Part shown: piece after piece, positions 1-7,379 of the stretch
Position numbering within the stretch: position 1 is the stretch's first letter
Layout of the letters: every line of letters starts with the position of its first letter
From: Clostridiaceae bacterium
GTDB taxonomy: Bacteria > Bacillota > Clostridia > Saccharofermentanales > UBA5734
Assembly (NCBI GenBank): GCA_012511525.1
Contig: JAAZFW010000275.1
Location: forward strand, 1 to 16,194
Reading direction: 5' to 3'
DNA length: 16,194 bases
Program-made: the position numbers and the translations under genes
Notes under the pieces: model-generated
The model's database searches: none
What the model saw: only the letters and a program-made list of their open reading frames with translations
Told to the model about the DNA's origin: nothing

Positions 1-824
1 AACCCATGTCGTGCATCGTGGGGGGCTTCAATGTCAACTATCACACCAAGCCGGGCAGCTACGAGCACCAAATGGGCATTGTCGAAGGCGGCAACATGGC
101 CTTGCTGGCCGGCGTCGGCCCGATGGGCCTGGGCGCGATCGATTTCGCGATCCACAACGCGCGTCGTCCCAAGCTGCTGGTCGTCACCGATATCGACGAA
201 GCGCGCCTGGCCCGCGCAGCCACCTTGTACAGTCCGGAGCAGGCGGCCCGCAACGGGGTCGAACTGCATTACGTCAACACATCCGGTATCGAGGATGTGC
301 CCGCCTACCTGATGGGCCTCTCCCATGGCAAGGGCTATAACGACGTTTATGTTTACGCGCCGGTCACGCCGGTCGTCGAACAGGCCGACAAGATCCTGGC
401 CTACGACGGCTGCCTCAATTTTTTTGCCGGCCCCACCAATCCTGAATTTTCCGCCCGCTTCAATTTCTACAATGTCCACTACAACAGTACCCATGTTGCC
501 GGCAACAGCGGCGGCACGACCGCGGACCTGGTCGAGGCGCTCGACCTCATGACCCGCGGTGTCGTCAACCCCTCGTCTATGATCACCCATGTCGGCGGTC
601 TGGACAGTGTGGTCGAAACGACGCTGAACCTGCCCAAGATTCCGGGCGGCAAGAAGCTGATCTACACCCATGTCAAGATGCCCCTGACCGCGATCGCGGA
701 TTTCGACAAGCTTGGCGAGACCGACCCGGTCTTCAAAAAACTTGCCGAACTGGTTGCCAAGCACAACGGGCTTTGGAACGGTGAGGCTGAGAAGTACCTG
801 CTTGAGCATGCCGACTGCATCTGA
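1..824 (+). CDS. Zinc-type dehydrogenase, L-sorbose-1-phosphate reductase-like (5' partial)
   Basis: This is the C-terminal part of a medium-chain (zinc-type) alcohol dehydrogenase. The reading frame is open to the window edge, so the true start and the N-terminal catalytic zinc domain lie outside; the ATG at 6 is internal. About 273 residues are visible of an expected ~410. The Rossmann fold is clear: GVGPMGLGAID as the nucleotide-binding loop, followed by LLVVTDID, whose acidic end of strand 2 favours NAD over NADP. The late segment ITHVGGLDSV is typical of the family. The pattern YHTKPGSYEH-MGI-EGGNMALLAGVGPMGLGAID resembles SorE, which reduces L-sorbose 1-phosphate to D-glucitol 6-phosphate. 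The next gene resembles SrlD, which oxidises glucitol 6-phosphate, so the two probably act in sequence. The exact substrate is not shown by the sequence. The stop is followed after 22 bases by the SDR start. Confidence 0.8.
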   Translation, partial: PMSCIVGGFNVNYHTKPGSYEHQMGIVEGGNMALLAGVGPMGLGAIDFAIHNARRPKLLVVTDIDEARLARAATLYSPEQAARNGVELHYVNTSGIEDVPAYLMGLSHGKGYNDVYVYAPVTPVVEQADKILAYDGCLNFFAGPTNPEFSARFNFYNVHYNSTHVAGNSGGTTADLVEALDLMTRGVVNPSSMITHVGGLDSVVETTLNLPKIPGGKKLIYTHVKMPLTAIADFDKLGETDPVFKKLAELVAKHNGLWNGEAEKYLLEHADCI

Positions 825-846
825 GAGCAGCAGGGAAGGAGCCCTT

Positions 847-1953
847 ATGCAGACATGGATTGACGAACAGACAAGAAGCAAGGCCGCGGCCCTGGCGCCC
901 GTCGTGCGTGCCCTGGCCGCGGGCGGCCCCGCTGTCCAGGTGCGTGCGGAACCGGATTCGGACAGCCGGCCGGCCGACCTGCAGTTGGACGATTCCGCGT
1001 GTGCCACATCTGAAGAGGCCATCGCAGCCCTTCAGGCGGCCTGGCCAGAAATCAACCGTCCCGGAACGGTCCGGATCGGAGGCATCGGCCGCTTTGTGCT
1101 TGACGAGGTCGCATCGGCCAAGAAGGCCGGCCGTCTGGGTGGCCGCGTCTGCCTGGTGACCGGCGCGGCCCAAGGGTTCGGCGAGGGAATTGCCCGTGAA
1201 CTGGCCCAGGCCGGCGGTGTCCTGGTGATCGCCGACCTCAATTTGCCGCTGGCCCAATCCGTCGCCCGGTCGCTGAACGAGCAGTTTGGCCCCGGTACGG
1301 CGTTGGCGGTCGGCGTCGACGTCGGCAGCGAGACCTCCGTGGCGGAGATGGTGACCGAAACCGTCCTGACCTTTGGCGGGATCGACCTTTTGGTCAGCAA
1401 TGCCGGCGTGCTGCGCGCCGGCGGCCTGGAAGACATGACGCTGGATACGTTTGAGTTCGTGACCCGCATCAATTACACCGCCTTTTTCCTGGTGACCAAA
1501 TACGGCTCGCGACCGATGAAGCTGCAAGCGCGCTTCGACCCGTCTTATGCGGCCGATATCGTGCAGATCAATTCCAAGTCGGGCCTGGAAGGCTCCAACC
1601 GCAATTTTGCCTATGCCGGCGGCAAGTTCGGCGGTATCGGGCTGGTTCAGAGTTTCGCCAAGGAATTGGTCACCGACCGCGTTAAGGTCAACGCCATCTG
1701 CCCGGGCAACTATTACGAGGGGCCGCTCTGGAGCGATCCGGAGAAGGGCTTGTTCGTCCAGTACCTGAGCGCCGGCAAAGTTCCCGGCGCTCAATCCGTC
1801 GACGATGTCTATCGGTTTTATATCGACAAGGTCCCGATGCGGCGCGGCTGCTCACCGCTCGATGTCACCCGGGCCATCCTCTACTGTGTTGAGCAGGCCT
1901 ACGAGACCGGGCAGGCGATTCCGGTTACCGGCGGCCAAAACATGCTGAAATAA
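847..1953 (+). CDS. SDR oxidoreductase, sorbitol-6-phosphate 2-dehydrogenase-like with N-terminal extension
   Basis: Predicted 368-residue short-chain dehydrogenase. The ATG at 847 is chosen because GGAAGGAG lies just upstream; a longer in-frame ORF from 712 would overlap the previous gene. The SDR fold begins near residue 100: TGAAQGFG (105-112) binds the nucleotide, NAG is at 185-187, and the catalytic set is S243, Y256 and K260. Segments IVQINSKSG, KFGGIGL-QS, YIDKVPMRRGC and TGQAIPVTGGQ closely match my recollection of E. coli SrlD, which oxidises D-glucitol 6-phosphate to fructose 6-phosphate. Odd point: SrlD is about 259 residues, while this protein has ~97 extra residues at the N terminus with no motif I recognise. 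A weaker resemblance exists to the SDR half of bifunctional rhamnulose-1-phosphate aldolase/dehydrogenases. It is cotranscribed with the upstream reductase. The family call is firm; the substrate is inferred. Confidence 0.88.
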   Translation: MQTWIDEQTRSKAAALAPVVRALAAGGPAVQVRAEPDSDSRPADLQLDDSACATSEEAIAALQAAWPEINRPGTVRIGGIGRFVLDEVASAKKAGRLGGRVCLVTGAAQGFGEGIARELAQAGGVLVIADLNLPLAQSVARSLNEQFGPGTALAVGVDVGSETSVAEMVTETVLTFGGIDLLVSNAGVLRAGGLEDMTLDTFEFVTRINYTAFFLVTKYGSRPMKLQARFDPSYAADIVQINSKSGLEGSNRNFAYAGGKFGGIGLVQSFAKELVTDRVKVNAICPGNYYEGPLWSDPEKGLFVQYLSAGKVPGAQSVDDVYRFYIDKVPMRRGCSPLDVTRAILYCVEQAYETGQAIPVTGGQNMLK

Positions 1954-1983
1954 ACGCCTGCCGGCCGCAAGGCGGCCGGGCGT
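1954..1983 (+). other. Intercistronic GC-rich hairpin before the E2 gene
   Basis: CCGGCCGC (1961-1968), loop AAG, GCGGCCGG (1972-1979) form a perfect 8-bp stem. ACGC (1954-1957) and GCGT (1980-1983) extend it with a small bulge. There is no T-run after it, so it is unlikely to be a full intrinsic terminator. It starts right after the SDR stop and may stabilise the upstream message or set the relative level of the dehydrogenase and complex genes. Confidence 0.6.
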
Positions 1984-2006
1984 ATGATAAAAGGGAGGTT
2001 CAGACT

Positions 2007-3353
2007 ATGGCAACAGCTGTCATCATGCCCAGGCAGGGCCAGTCCGTTGAAAGCTGCATTATCGGTAAATGGCACAAGCAGCAGGGAGACCCGGTCCAGG
2101 AAGGGGACGTCCTCTTCACCTACGAAACAGATAAGGCGACGTTCGATGAAACCGCAAAGGTTTCAGGAACCCTGATCGCCGTCTATTTCGATGAGGGCGA
2201 TGACGTGCCGGTCCTGACCAACGTTTGTGTCATCGGCCAGCCCGGCGAGGATGACGCGCCCTTCCGACCGGAGGGGGCCGGCCCGGCTGCCGAAGCCAAA
2301 CCAGAGCCGCTGACTGAGCCTGCCCCGGTTCCGACAGCCGAAATGCCGACCCAAACCAGTCCCGCGCTATCTGGCGCGATCAGCCCGCGGGCCCGCCACC
2401 TGGCCGAAAAAACAGGCGCCGACCTGCGCCAGGCTGAAGCAACCGGCCCCAAGAGAAGGATCATCGAGCGTGACATCCGCCAGCTCGTCGACGCAGGCAA
2501 GCTGGCGACCCCGGCTGCCCAGGCTGCCGGATACCCGGCCGGCGTCGCCGGCACGGGCCTGGGCGGGCGTGTCACGACCGGCGATGTCCTGGCTGCGGCC
2601 CAGCCGGCCGCGCCCGCCGCTTTGGCTCCGGACGATGTCACCACCGAAAAGCACAGCAACATCCGAAAAGTGATCGCCCGCTCCATGCAGGCCTCGCTGG
2701 CCACGATGGCCCAGCTGACCTTGAACAGCAGCTTCGACGCCAGCGACATGCTCGGCCTGCGCAGCCGGCTCAAGAAGGCCGCCGAGCAGGGCCTTACCGC
2801 CGAACAGGGCTTTGCCCTGGCCGGCCAGGTGCCGACGATCAACGACATCATCCTTTACGCCGTTTCGCGCGTCCTGGCGCGCCATCCGGCCTGCAACGCC
2901 CATTATGACGATGAAAAAATGACCTATTTCCGCCATGTCCATCTCGGTGTGGCGGTCGATACCCCGCGCGGCCTGATGGTCCCGACCTTGTTTCAGGCTG
3001 ACACGCTGCCGCTTTCTGGCATCTCCCGTCAGGTCAAGGATCTCTCATCGGCTTGCCAGAAGGGGACGATCAGCCCCGACCTGCTCAAGGGCGGCACATT
3101 TACGGTTACGAACCTGGGCACGCTGGGGGTCGAATCGTTTACCCCGGTGATCAACCCGCCCCAGACCTGCATCTTGGGCGTCAACACCATCGTCACGCGT
3201 GTGCGCGAGCAAAACGGCCAGGTGACAACCTATCCTGCGATGGGGCTGTCGCTGACCTTCGACCACCGGGCGGTCGACGGTGCTCCTGCCGCCCGTTTTC
3301 TGAAAGACCTGGTTCAGGTCCTGGAAAATTTCTCGCTGCTCCTGATGCAGTGA
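2007..3353 (+). CDS. E2 acyltransferase of a 2-oxoacid/acetoin dehydrogenase-type complex
   Basis: Predicted 448-residue dihydrolipoamide acyltransferase, the core subunit that takes the acyl group from E1 on a swinging lipoyl arm and passes it to CoA. The lipoyl domain is at 1-80, with the lipoylated lysine K43 in the ETDKA motif. An Ala/Pro-rich linker follows, then a peripheral-subunit binding domain at about 124-160 (SPRARHLAEKTGADL). A second, shortened copy follows, ending in GTGLGGRVTTGDVLAA. The catalytic domain covers about 212-448 and carries HRAVDG with H420 and D424, the usual acyltransferase active site. GGGAGG-like SD sequence GGGAGG at 1993-1998 supports the start. E3 starts 15 bases downstream and E1 follows it, so all components are encoded together. 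The acyl substrate (acetyl or other) cannot be read from the sequence. Confidence 0.93.
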   Translation: MATAVIMPRQGQSVESCIIGKWHKQQGDPVQEGDVLFTYETDKATFDETAKVSGTLIAVYFDEGDDVPVLTNVCVIGQPGEDDAPFRPEGAGPAAEAKPEPLTEPAPVPTAEMPTQTSPALSGAISPRARHLAEKTGADLRQAEATGPKRRIIERDIRQLVDAGKLATPAAQAAGYPAGVAGTGLGGRVTTGDVLAAAQPAAPAALAPDDVTTEKHSNIRKVIARSMQASLATMAQLTLNSSFDASDMLGLRSRLKKAAEQGLTAEQGFALAGQVPTINDIILYAVSRVLARHPACNAHYDDEKMTYFRHVHLGVAVDTPRGLMVPTLFQADTLPLSGISRQVKDLSSACQKGTISPDLLKGGTFTVTNLGTLGVESFTPVINPPQTCILGVNTIVTRVREQNGQVTTYPAMGLSLTFDHRAVDGAPAARFLKDLVQVLENFSLLLMQ

Positions 3354-3368
3354 ACGAGGAGGAAAAGC

Positions 3369-4730
3369 ATGGTAGATTTGATTGTGCTCGGCGGCGGGCC
3401 CGCCGGGTACCTCGCGGCTGAAAGGGCCGGCGCGGCCGGACTTTCGACGGTCCTGATCGAGAAGAACAAGATCGGCGGTGTTTGCCTCAACGAAGGCTGC
3501 ATTCCCTCTAAAACGCTGCTCAACAGCGCTAAGATCTTCGAGCACGCCAAGCACGGTCAGGCTTACGGCGTGACCGCAGAAAACGTGCGCTTGGACCAGC
3601 CGGCGGTCATCCGGCGCAAGAACAAAGTTGTCAAAAAGCTGGTCGCCGGCATCACCGCCACGCTCAAGTCGGGCAAGACGGTGATCATGAACGGCACGGG
3701 CACCATCCTGGGCCGCGAAAACGGCGTGATCCGGGTCGGCGTCGGCGATGAGGTCGTCGAAGGCAAGAAGCTCTTGATCGCGACCGGTTCGGAAGCGATC
3801 GTACCGCCGATCCCCGGCGCCAAGGAAGGCCTGGCCGACGGCACCGTGCTGACCAACCGCGAAATCCTCGACCTGGAGACCGTTCCGGAATCGCTGGTTG
3901 TGGTCGGCGGCGGCGTGATCGGCCTGGAGATGGCCGGCTATTTTCAGACGGTCGGCAGCAAGGTTACGGTCATCGAAATGCTCGACCACATCGCCGGCAA
4001 CGCGGACCGTGAAATCAGCGCCGCCCTTCAAGCTGCTTTTACCAAACAGGGCATCGCGTTTCATCTCGGCTGCCAGGTCACTGCGATCGGCAACGGCCAG
4101 GTCACCTTCAAGGATAAGGATGAGACGCGCCAGGTCGCGGCGGACAAGGTGCTGCTCAGCGTCGGCCGCCGTCCGGTGACGCGAGCAATCGGGCTGGAAA
4201 ACCTAGGTGTCTATGTCGAGCGCGGTCGGATTGTCACCGACCGCCAGGGGTTGACCAACGTGCCGGATGTCTATGCGGCCGGCGATGTCAACGGGACCTG
4301 GATGCTGGCCCACGCCGCCTATCGCGAAGCCGAAGTGGCCGTCAACTCCCTCCTGGGCAAAAAGGACACGATGCGCTACGAGGCGATGCCGTCGGTGATC
4401 TACACCAACCCCGAGATGGCATTTGTCGGCGAAACCGAGGAAACCTGCCGCGAAAAGCAGCTGCCTTACCGCAAGGTCGTGCTGCCCATGAACTTTTCCG
4501 GCCGCTACATGGCCGAGAACGAAGGCGGCACCGGCCTGATCAAGCTGCTGATCGACACGAAGCGCGATCGGATCCTGGGCTGCCATCTGCTGGGCAGCTA
4601 TGCGTCCGAGATCATCCTGGCCGTCGGTTTCCTGATCGAGGCCGAGCTGACGCTGCCGGAGATCCGCGAGCTGATTTTCCCGCATCCCACCGTTGGTGAA
4701 ATCATCCGCGAGGCTGTTTTCCACAGCTGA
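3369..4730 (+). CDS. lpdA: Dihydrolipoyl dehydrogenase (E3)
   Basis: Predicted 453-residue FAD-dependent dihydrolipoyl dehydrogenase, which reoxidises the lipoyl group of E2 and passes electrons to NAD. The FAD motif GGGPAG is at 8-13, and the redox-active disulfide is C39-C44 in GGVCLNEGCIPSK. The NAD domain motif VVVGGGVIGLEMA lies near 177-189. The second FAD-binding motif is DVYAAGDVNG, and the dimer-interface HPTVGE supplies the catalytic H439 and E444. The length is normal for the family and no key residue is missing. A strong GAGGAGG site precedes the ATG. It has no N-terminal lipoyl domain, unlike some acetoin-cluster E3 proteins. Its place between E2 and E1 indicates that it is dedicated to this complex. 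Confidence 0.95.
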   Translation: MVDLIVLGGGPAGYLAAERAGAAGLSTVLIEKNKIGGVCLNEGCIPSKTLLNSAKIFEHAKHGQAYGVTAENVRLDQPAVIRRKNKVVKKLVAGITATLKSGKTVIMNGTGTILGRENGVIRVGVGDEVVEGKKLLIATGSEAIVPPIPGAKEGLADGTVLTNREILDLETVPESLVVVGGGVIGLEMAGYFQTVGSKVTVIEMLDHIAGNADREISAALQAAFTKQGIAFHLGCQVTAIGNGQVTFKDKDETRQVAADKVLLSVGRRPVTRAIGLENLGVYVERGRIVTDRQGLTNVPDVYAAGDVNGTWMLAHAAYREAEVAVNSLLGKKDTMRYEAMPSVIYTNPEMAFVGETEETCREKQLPYRKVVLPMNFSGRYMAENEGGTGLIKLLIDTKRDRILGCHLLGSYASEIILAVGFLIEAELTLPEIRELIFPHPTVGEIIREAVFHS

Positions 4731-4755
4731 GTTAACCGTCCAACCAGGACAGACC

Positions 4756-4768
4756 GGCGCTTAGCGCC
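4756..4768 (+). other. Small hairpin ahead of the E1 ribosome binding site
   Basis: GGCGC, TTA, GCGCC form a short stem-loop in the 60-base gap between E3 and E1, a few bases upstream of the CCGGAGG ribosome binding site. It could mark an RNA processing site or adjust E1 translation, but it is small and may be incidental. Confidence 0.3.
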
Positions 4769-4790
4769 AGCAAAACCGGAGGATCAATAC

Positions 4791-7265
4791 ATGGCAAAGC
4801 AATTGTTCATCAAACCCGAAGAGGTCAGGCAGTCCGACTGGATCAAGTTCCGGGACATACCCGTCAACCAGTACAGCAAAACGATGGCGGACGAAGCGGG
4901 CGCCTACAGCAAGGAGGACCTGCTGCGCATCTACCACGACATGCGCCTGATTCGCGAGTTCGAATCGATGCTGTACGCGATCAAGACAACCAACAGCTAC
5001 AACGGCCTGGAGTACAACAACCCCGGTCCGGCCCACCTTTCGATCGGCCTGGAAGCCTCGTCGGTCGGCCAGGCCTATTTGCTGACGCCGCACGACTTCA
5101 TCTTCGGCTCGCACCGCAGCCACGGCGAAATCCTGGCCAAGGGCCTGTCGGCCATCCAGAAGCTTTCCGATGACGAACTGCAAAAGATCATGGAGTCTTT
5201 CCTGGACGGAGCGACCTGGAAGATTGTCGAAAAGGCGGCCGAAGGACAGGATCGTCCCCTCAAGGACCTGGCGATCGACTTTCTGGTTTACGGGGCCCTG
5301 GCCGAGATCTTCGCCAAGACGACCGGCTTCAACCGTGGCCTGGGCGGTTCGATGCACGCCTTTTTCCTGCCGTTCGGCATCTACCCCAACAACGCGATCG
5401 TCGGCGGATCCGGGGACATCTCGGTCGGCGCGGCGCTCTACAAGAAAATCAACCGCAAACCCGGCCTGGTGGTCTGCAACATCGGTGACGGCTCGCTCGG
5501 CTGCGGCCCGGTCTGGGAAGGCTTCATGCTGTCGGCGATGGACCAGTTCCGCACCTTGTGGGAAGACGATATGAAGGGCGGCTTGCCGCTGATTTTCAAC
5601 ATCATGAACAACCAGTACGCTATGGGCGGTCAGACTCGCGGCGAGACGATGGGCTACGATTATGTCGCCCGAATCGGCGCCGGGATCAACCCCGACCAGA
5701 TGCATGCCGAGCGTGTCGACGGCTACAACCCGCTGGCCGTAATCGACGCCTTCAGGCGTAAAAAAGAGATCATCAACGCCAAAAAGGGCCCGATTCTGCT
5801 CGACACCCTGACCTACCGTTACGCGGGGCATTCGCCGTCTGACGCCGACTCCTACCGGACAAGCGAGGAAAAGGAAGCATGGGAAAGCCAGGACTCCATC
5901 GCCGCGTTCCACGCGCAGCTGGTTCTGGCCGGCGTGGCGACTGAAGCTGAAATCACAGCGATCGACGAAGCTGTCGTCAACCGCGTAACGCATGCCGTCC
6001 GCTTGGCGATCGACCCGCAGGTGTCGCCGCGCATGGATCTGTCCAAGACTCCGGACGCGATCGAGAAGATGATGTTTTCCAACCAGCAGATCGTGCGCAT
6101 GGAAGACCGCGCCTGCGATGTCCTCCTGCCCAAGGAGGAGAACCCCCGCCTGCAGCAGATCGCCCGCAAGAGCCGCTTCGCCTTCGACGAGCAAGGCAAG
6201 CCGGTCTCGAAGAATAAAGTCTACCAGCTGCGCGACGGCCTGTTCGAAGCGATCCTCGACAAGTTCTACGAGGATCCGACCCTGGTCGCCTACGGCGAAG
6301 AGAACCGGGACTGGGGCGGCGCGTTCGCCGTTTACCGCGGCCTGACCGAGGCAATCCCCTACCACCGGCTGTTCAACTCCCCCATCTCCGAAGGGGCGAT
6401 CGTCGGTTCGGCCGTTGGCTACGCGATGAGCGGCGGCCGCGCCCTGGTCGAGCTGATGTACTGCGACTTCCTGGGCCGTGCCGGCGACGAAGTCTTCAAC
6501 CAGCTGCCCAAGTGGCAGGCCATGTCGGCCGGCATCCTCAAGATGCCCGTCGTCGTACGCGTGTCGGTCGGCTCGAAATACGGCGCCCAGCATTCCCAGG
6601 ACTGGACCGCGCTCTGTGCCCATATCCCAGGCCTCAAGGTCGTTTTCCCGGCCACCCCTTACGACGCCAAGGGCCTGATGGCATCCGCGCTCAACGGGAC
6701 GGATCCTGTGATCTTCTTCGAGAGCCAGCGGATCTACGATGTCGGCGAGCAGTTCCACCAGGGCGGCGTGCCTGTCGAACCCTACCAAATCCCGATCGGC
6801 GAGCCTGATGTCAAGCGTGCCGGAACCGATGTCACGATATTGACCATCGGGGCGACCCTGTACCGGGCGCTCGACGCCGCCAAGCTGTTCGAGCAGCACG
6901 GCATCAGCGCCGAGGTGATCGACGCGCGTTCGATGGTGCCGTTCAACTACGACCTGGTGGCGGATTCTGTGCGCAAGACCGGCAAGATCATCATCTCAGG
7001 CGACGCCTGCGAGCGCGGCTCGTATCTCAACGACCTGGCCCGCAACATCAACGATCTCTGCTTCGACGATCTGGACGCGCCGGCCATCGTGCTCGGGTCC
7101 CGCAACTGGATCACGCCGGCCTACGAGCTGGAAGAGCATTTCTTCCCGCAGGCCGACTGGTTTGTCGACATCTTCCACGAGCGCATCCAGCCGATTCCCG
7201 GCTACGCGCCGAAGCACAGCTTCACAGATGTCGAAATGAAGCGGCGCAGCAAGCAGGGCGTCTGA
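4791..7265 (+). CDS. Fused E1 alpha-beta ThDP-dependent dehydrogenase
   Basis: Predicted 824-residue fusion of the E1 alpha and beta subunits of a 2-oxoacid/acetoin dehydrogenase-type complex. E1 uses thiamine diphosphate to decarboxylate or cleave its substrate and loads the acyl unit onto E2. The alpha part is about 1-460: H108 and H111 in the SHRSHGE segment, then the ThDP-Mg motif starting GDG at 232-234 and ending NN at 273-274. The beta part begins near 475 and holds PISEGAIVGSAVGYA, the HSQD segment with H601, and PGLKVVFPATPYDAKGL. Two inserts are visible in the alpha half: ~50 residues after HGEILAKGLS, and about 10 residues inside the ThDP motif. Fused E1 proteins are usually ~660-700 residues, so this one is long. 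GGAGG at 4778-4782 supports the start. The substrate could be pyruvate, acetoin, a branched oxoacid or an unknown ketone. Confidence 0.9.
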   Translation: MAKQLFIKPEEVRQSDWIKFRDIPVNQYSKTMADEAGAYSKEDLLRIYHDMRLIREFESMLYAIKTTNSYNGLEYNNPGPAHLSIGLEASSVGQAYLLTPHDFIFGSHRSHGEILAKGLSAIQKLSDDELQKIMESFLDGATWKIVEKAAEGQDRPLKDLAIDFLVYGALAEIFAKTTGFNRGLGGSMHAFFLPFGIYPNNAIVGGSGDISVGAALYKKINRKPGLVVCNIGDGSLGCGPVWEGFMLSAMDQFRTLWEDDMKGGLPLIFNIMNNQYAMGGQTRGETMGYDYVARIGAGINPDQMHAERVDGYNPLAVIDAFRRKKEIINAKKGPILLDTLTYRYAGHSPSDADSYRTSEEKEAWESQDSIAAFHAQLVLAGVATEAEITAIDEAVVNRVTHAVRLAIDPQVSPRMDLSKTPDAIEKMMFSNQQIVRMEDRACDVLLPKEENPRLQQIARKSRFAFDEQGKPVSKNKVYQLRDGLFEAILDKFYEDPTLVAYGEENRDWGGAFAVYRGLTEAIPYHRLFNSPISEGAIVGSAVGYAMSGGRALVELMYCDFLGRAGDEVFNQLPKWQAMSAGILKMPVVVRVSVGSKYGAQHSQDWTALCAHIPGLKVVFPATPYDAKGLMASALNGTDPVIFFESQRIYDVGEQFHQGGVPVEPYQIPIGEPDVKRAGTDVTILTIGATLYRALDAAKLFEQHGISAEVIDARSMVPFNYDLVADSVRKTGKIIISGDACERGSYLNDLARNINDLCFDDLDAPAIVLGSRNWITPAYELEEHFFPQADWFVDIFHERIQPIPGYAPKHSFTDVEMKRRSKQGV

Positions 7266-7279
7266 TTTTGCACCTGCAG

Positions 7280-7315
7280 GGCCCGGGTTCGGCATGACCG
7301 AATCCCGGGCCTTTT
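7280..7315 (+). terminator. Rho-independent terminator of the dehydrogenase-complex operon
   Basis: GGCCCGGGTTCGG (7280-7292), loop CATGA, and CCGAATCCCGGGCC (7298-7311) form a 13-bp stem with one bulged A, followed directly by TTTT and GGTT. It lies 14 bases after the E1 stop and separates the first operon from the PHP-rha operon. Confidence 0.9.
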
Positions 7316-7327
7316 GGTTCTCTGGCC

Positions 7328-7356
7328 GGGACAGCGTTCCGGTTATCTGGTAAAAT
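7328..7356 (+). promoter_or_regulatory. Predicted sigma-A promoter of the PHP-rhaA-aldolase-rhaB operon
   Basis: GGGACA (7328-7333), a 17-base spacer and TAAAAT (7351-7356). TGG directly before the -10 box gives an extended -10 (TGnTAAAAT). It lies between the terminator at 7280 and the PHP start at 7380, leaving a leader of under 20 bases. No clear operator dyad is seen here, so sugar control is not visible. Confidence 0.55.
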
Positions 7357-7379
7357 GGAAAAAAACACAGGAGTGACGC

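Noticed and set aside
712..846. Upstream in-frame extension of the SDR
   Set aside because: It overlaps the end of the dehydrogenase gene; a good ribosome binding site precedes 847.
733..1794. 353-codon minus-strand frame opposite the SDR gene
   Set aside because: Shadow of a well-supported SDR; no motif and no plausible ribosome binding site use.
3045..4064. 339-codon minus-strand frame opposite E2 and E3
   Set aside because: It crosses two real genes and their boundary, with no domain.
4761..6899. 712-codon open frame on the minus strand opposite E1
   Set aside because: It is antisense to a gene with full E1 motifs, has no recognisable family, and such frames arise easily opposite GC-rich coding sequence.
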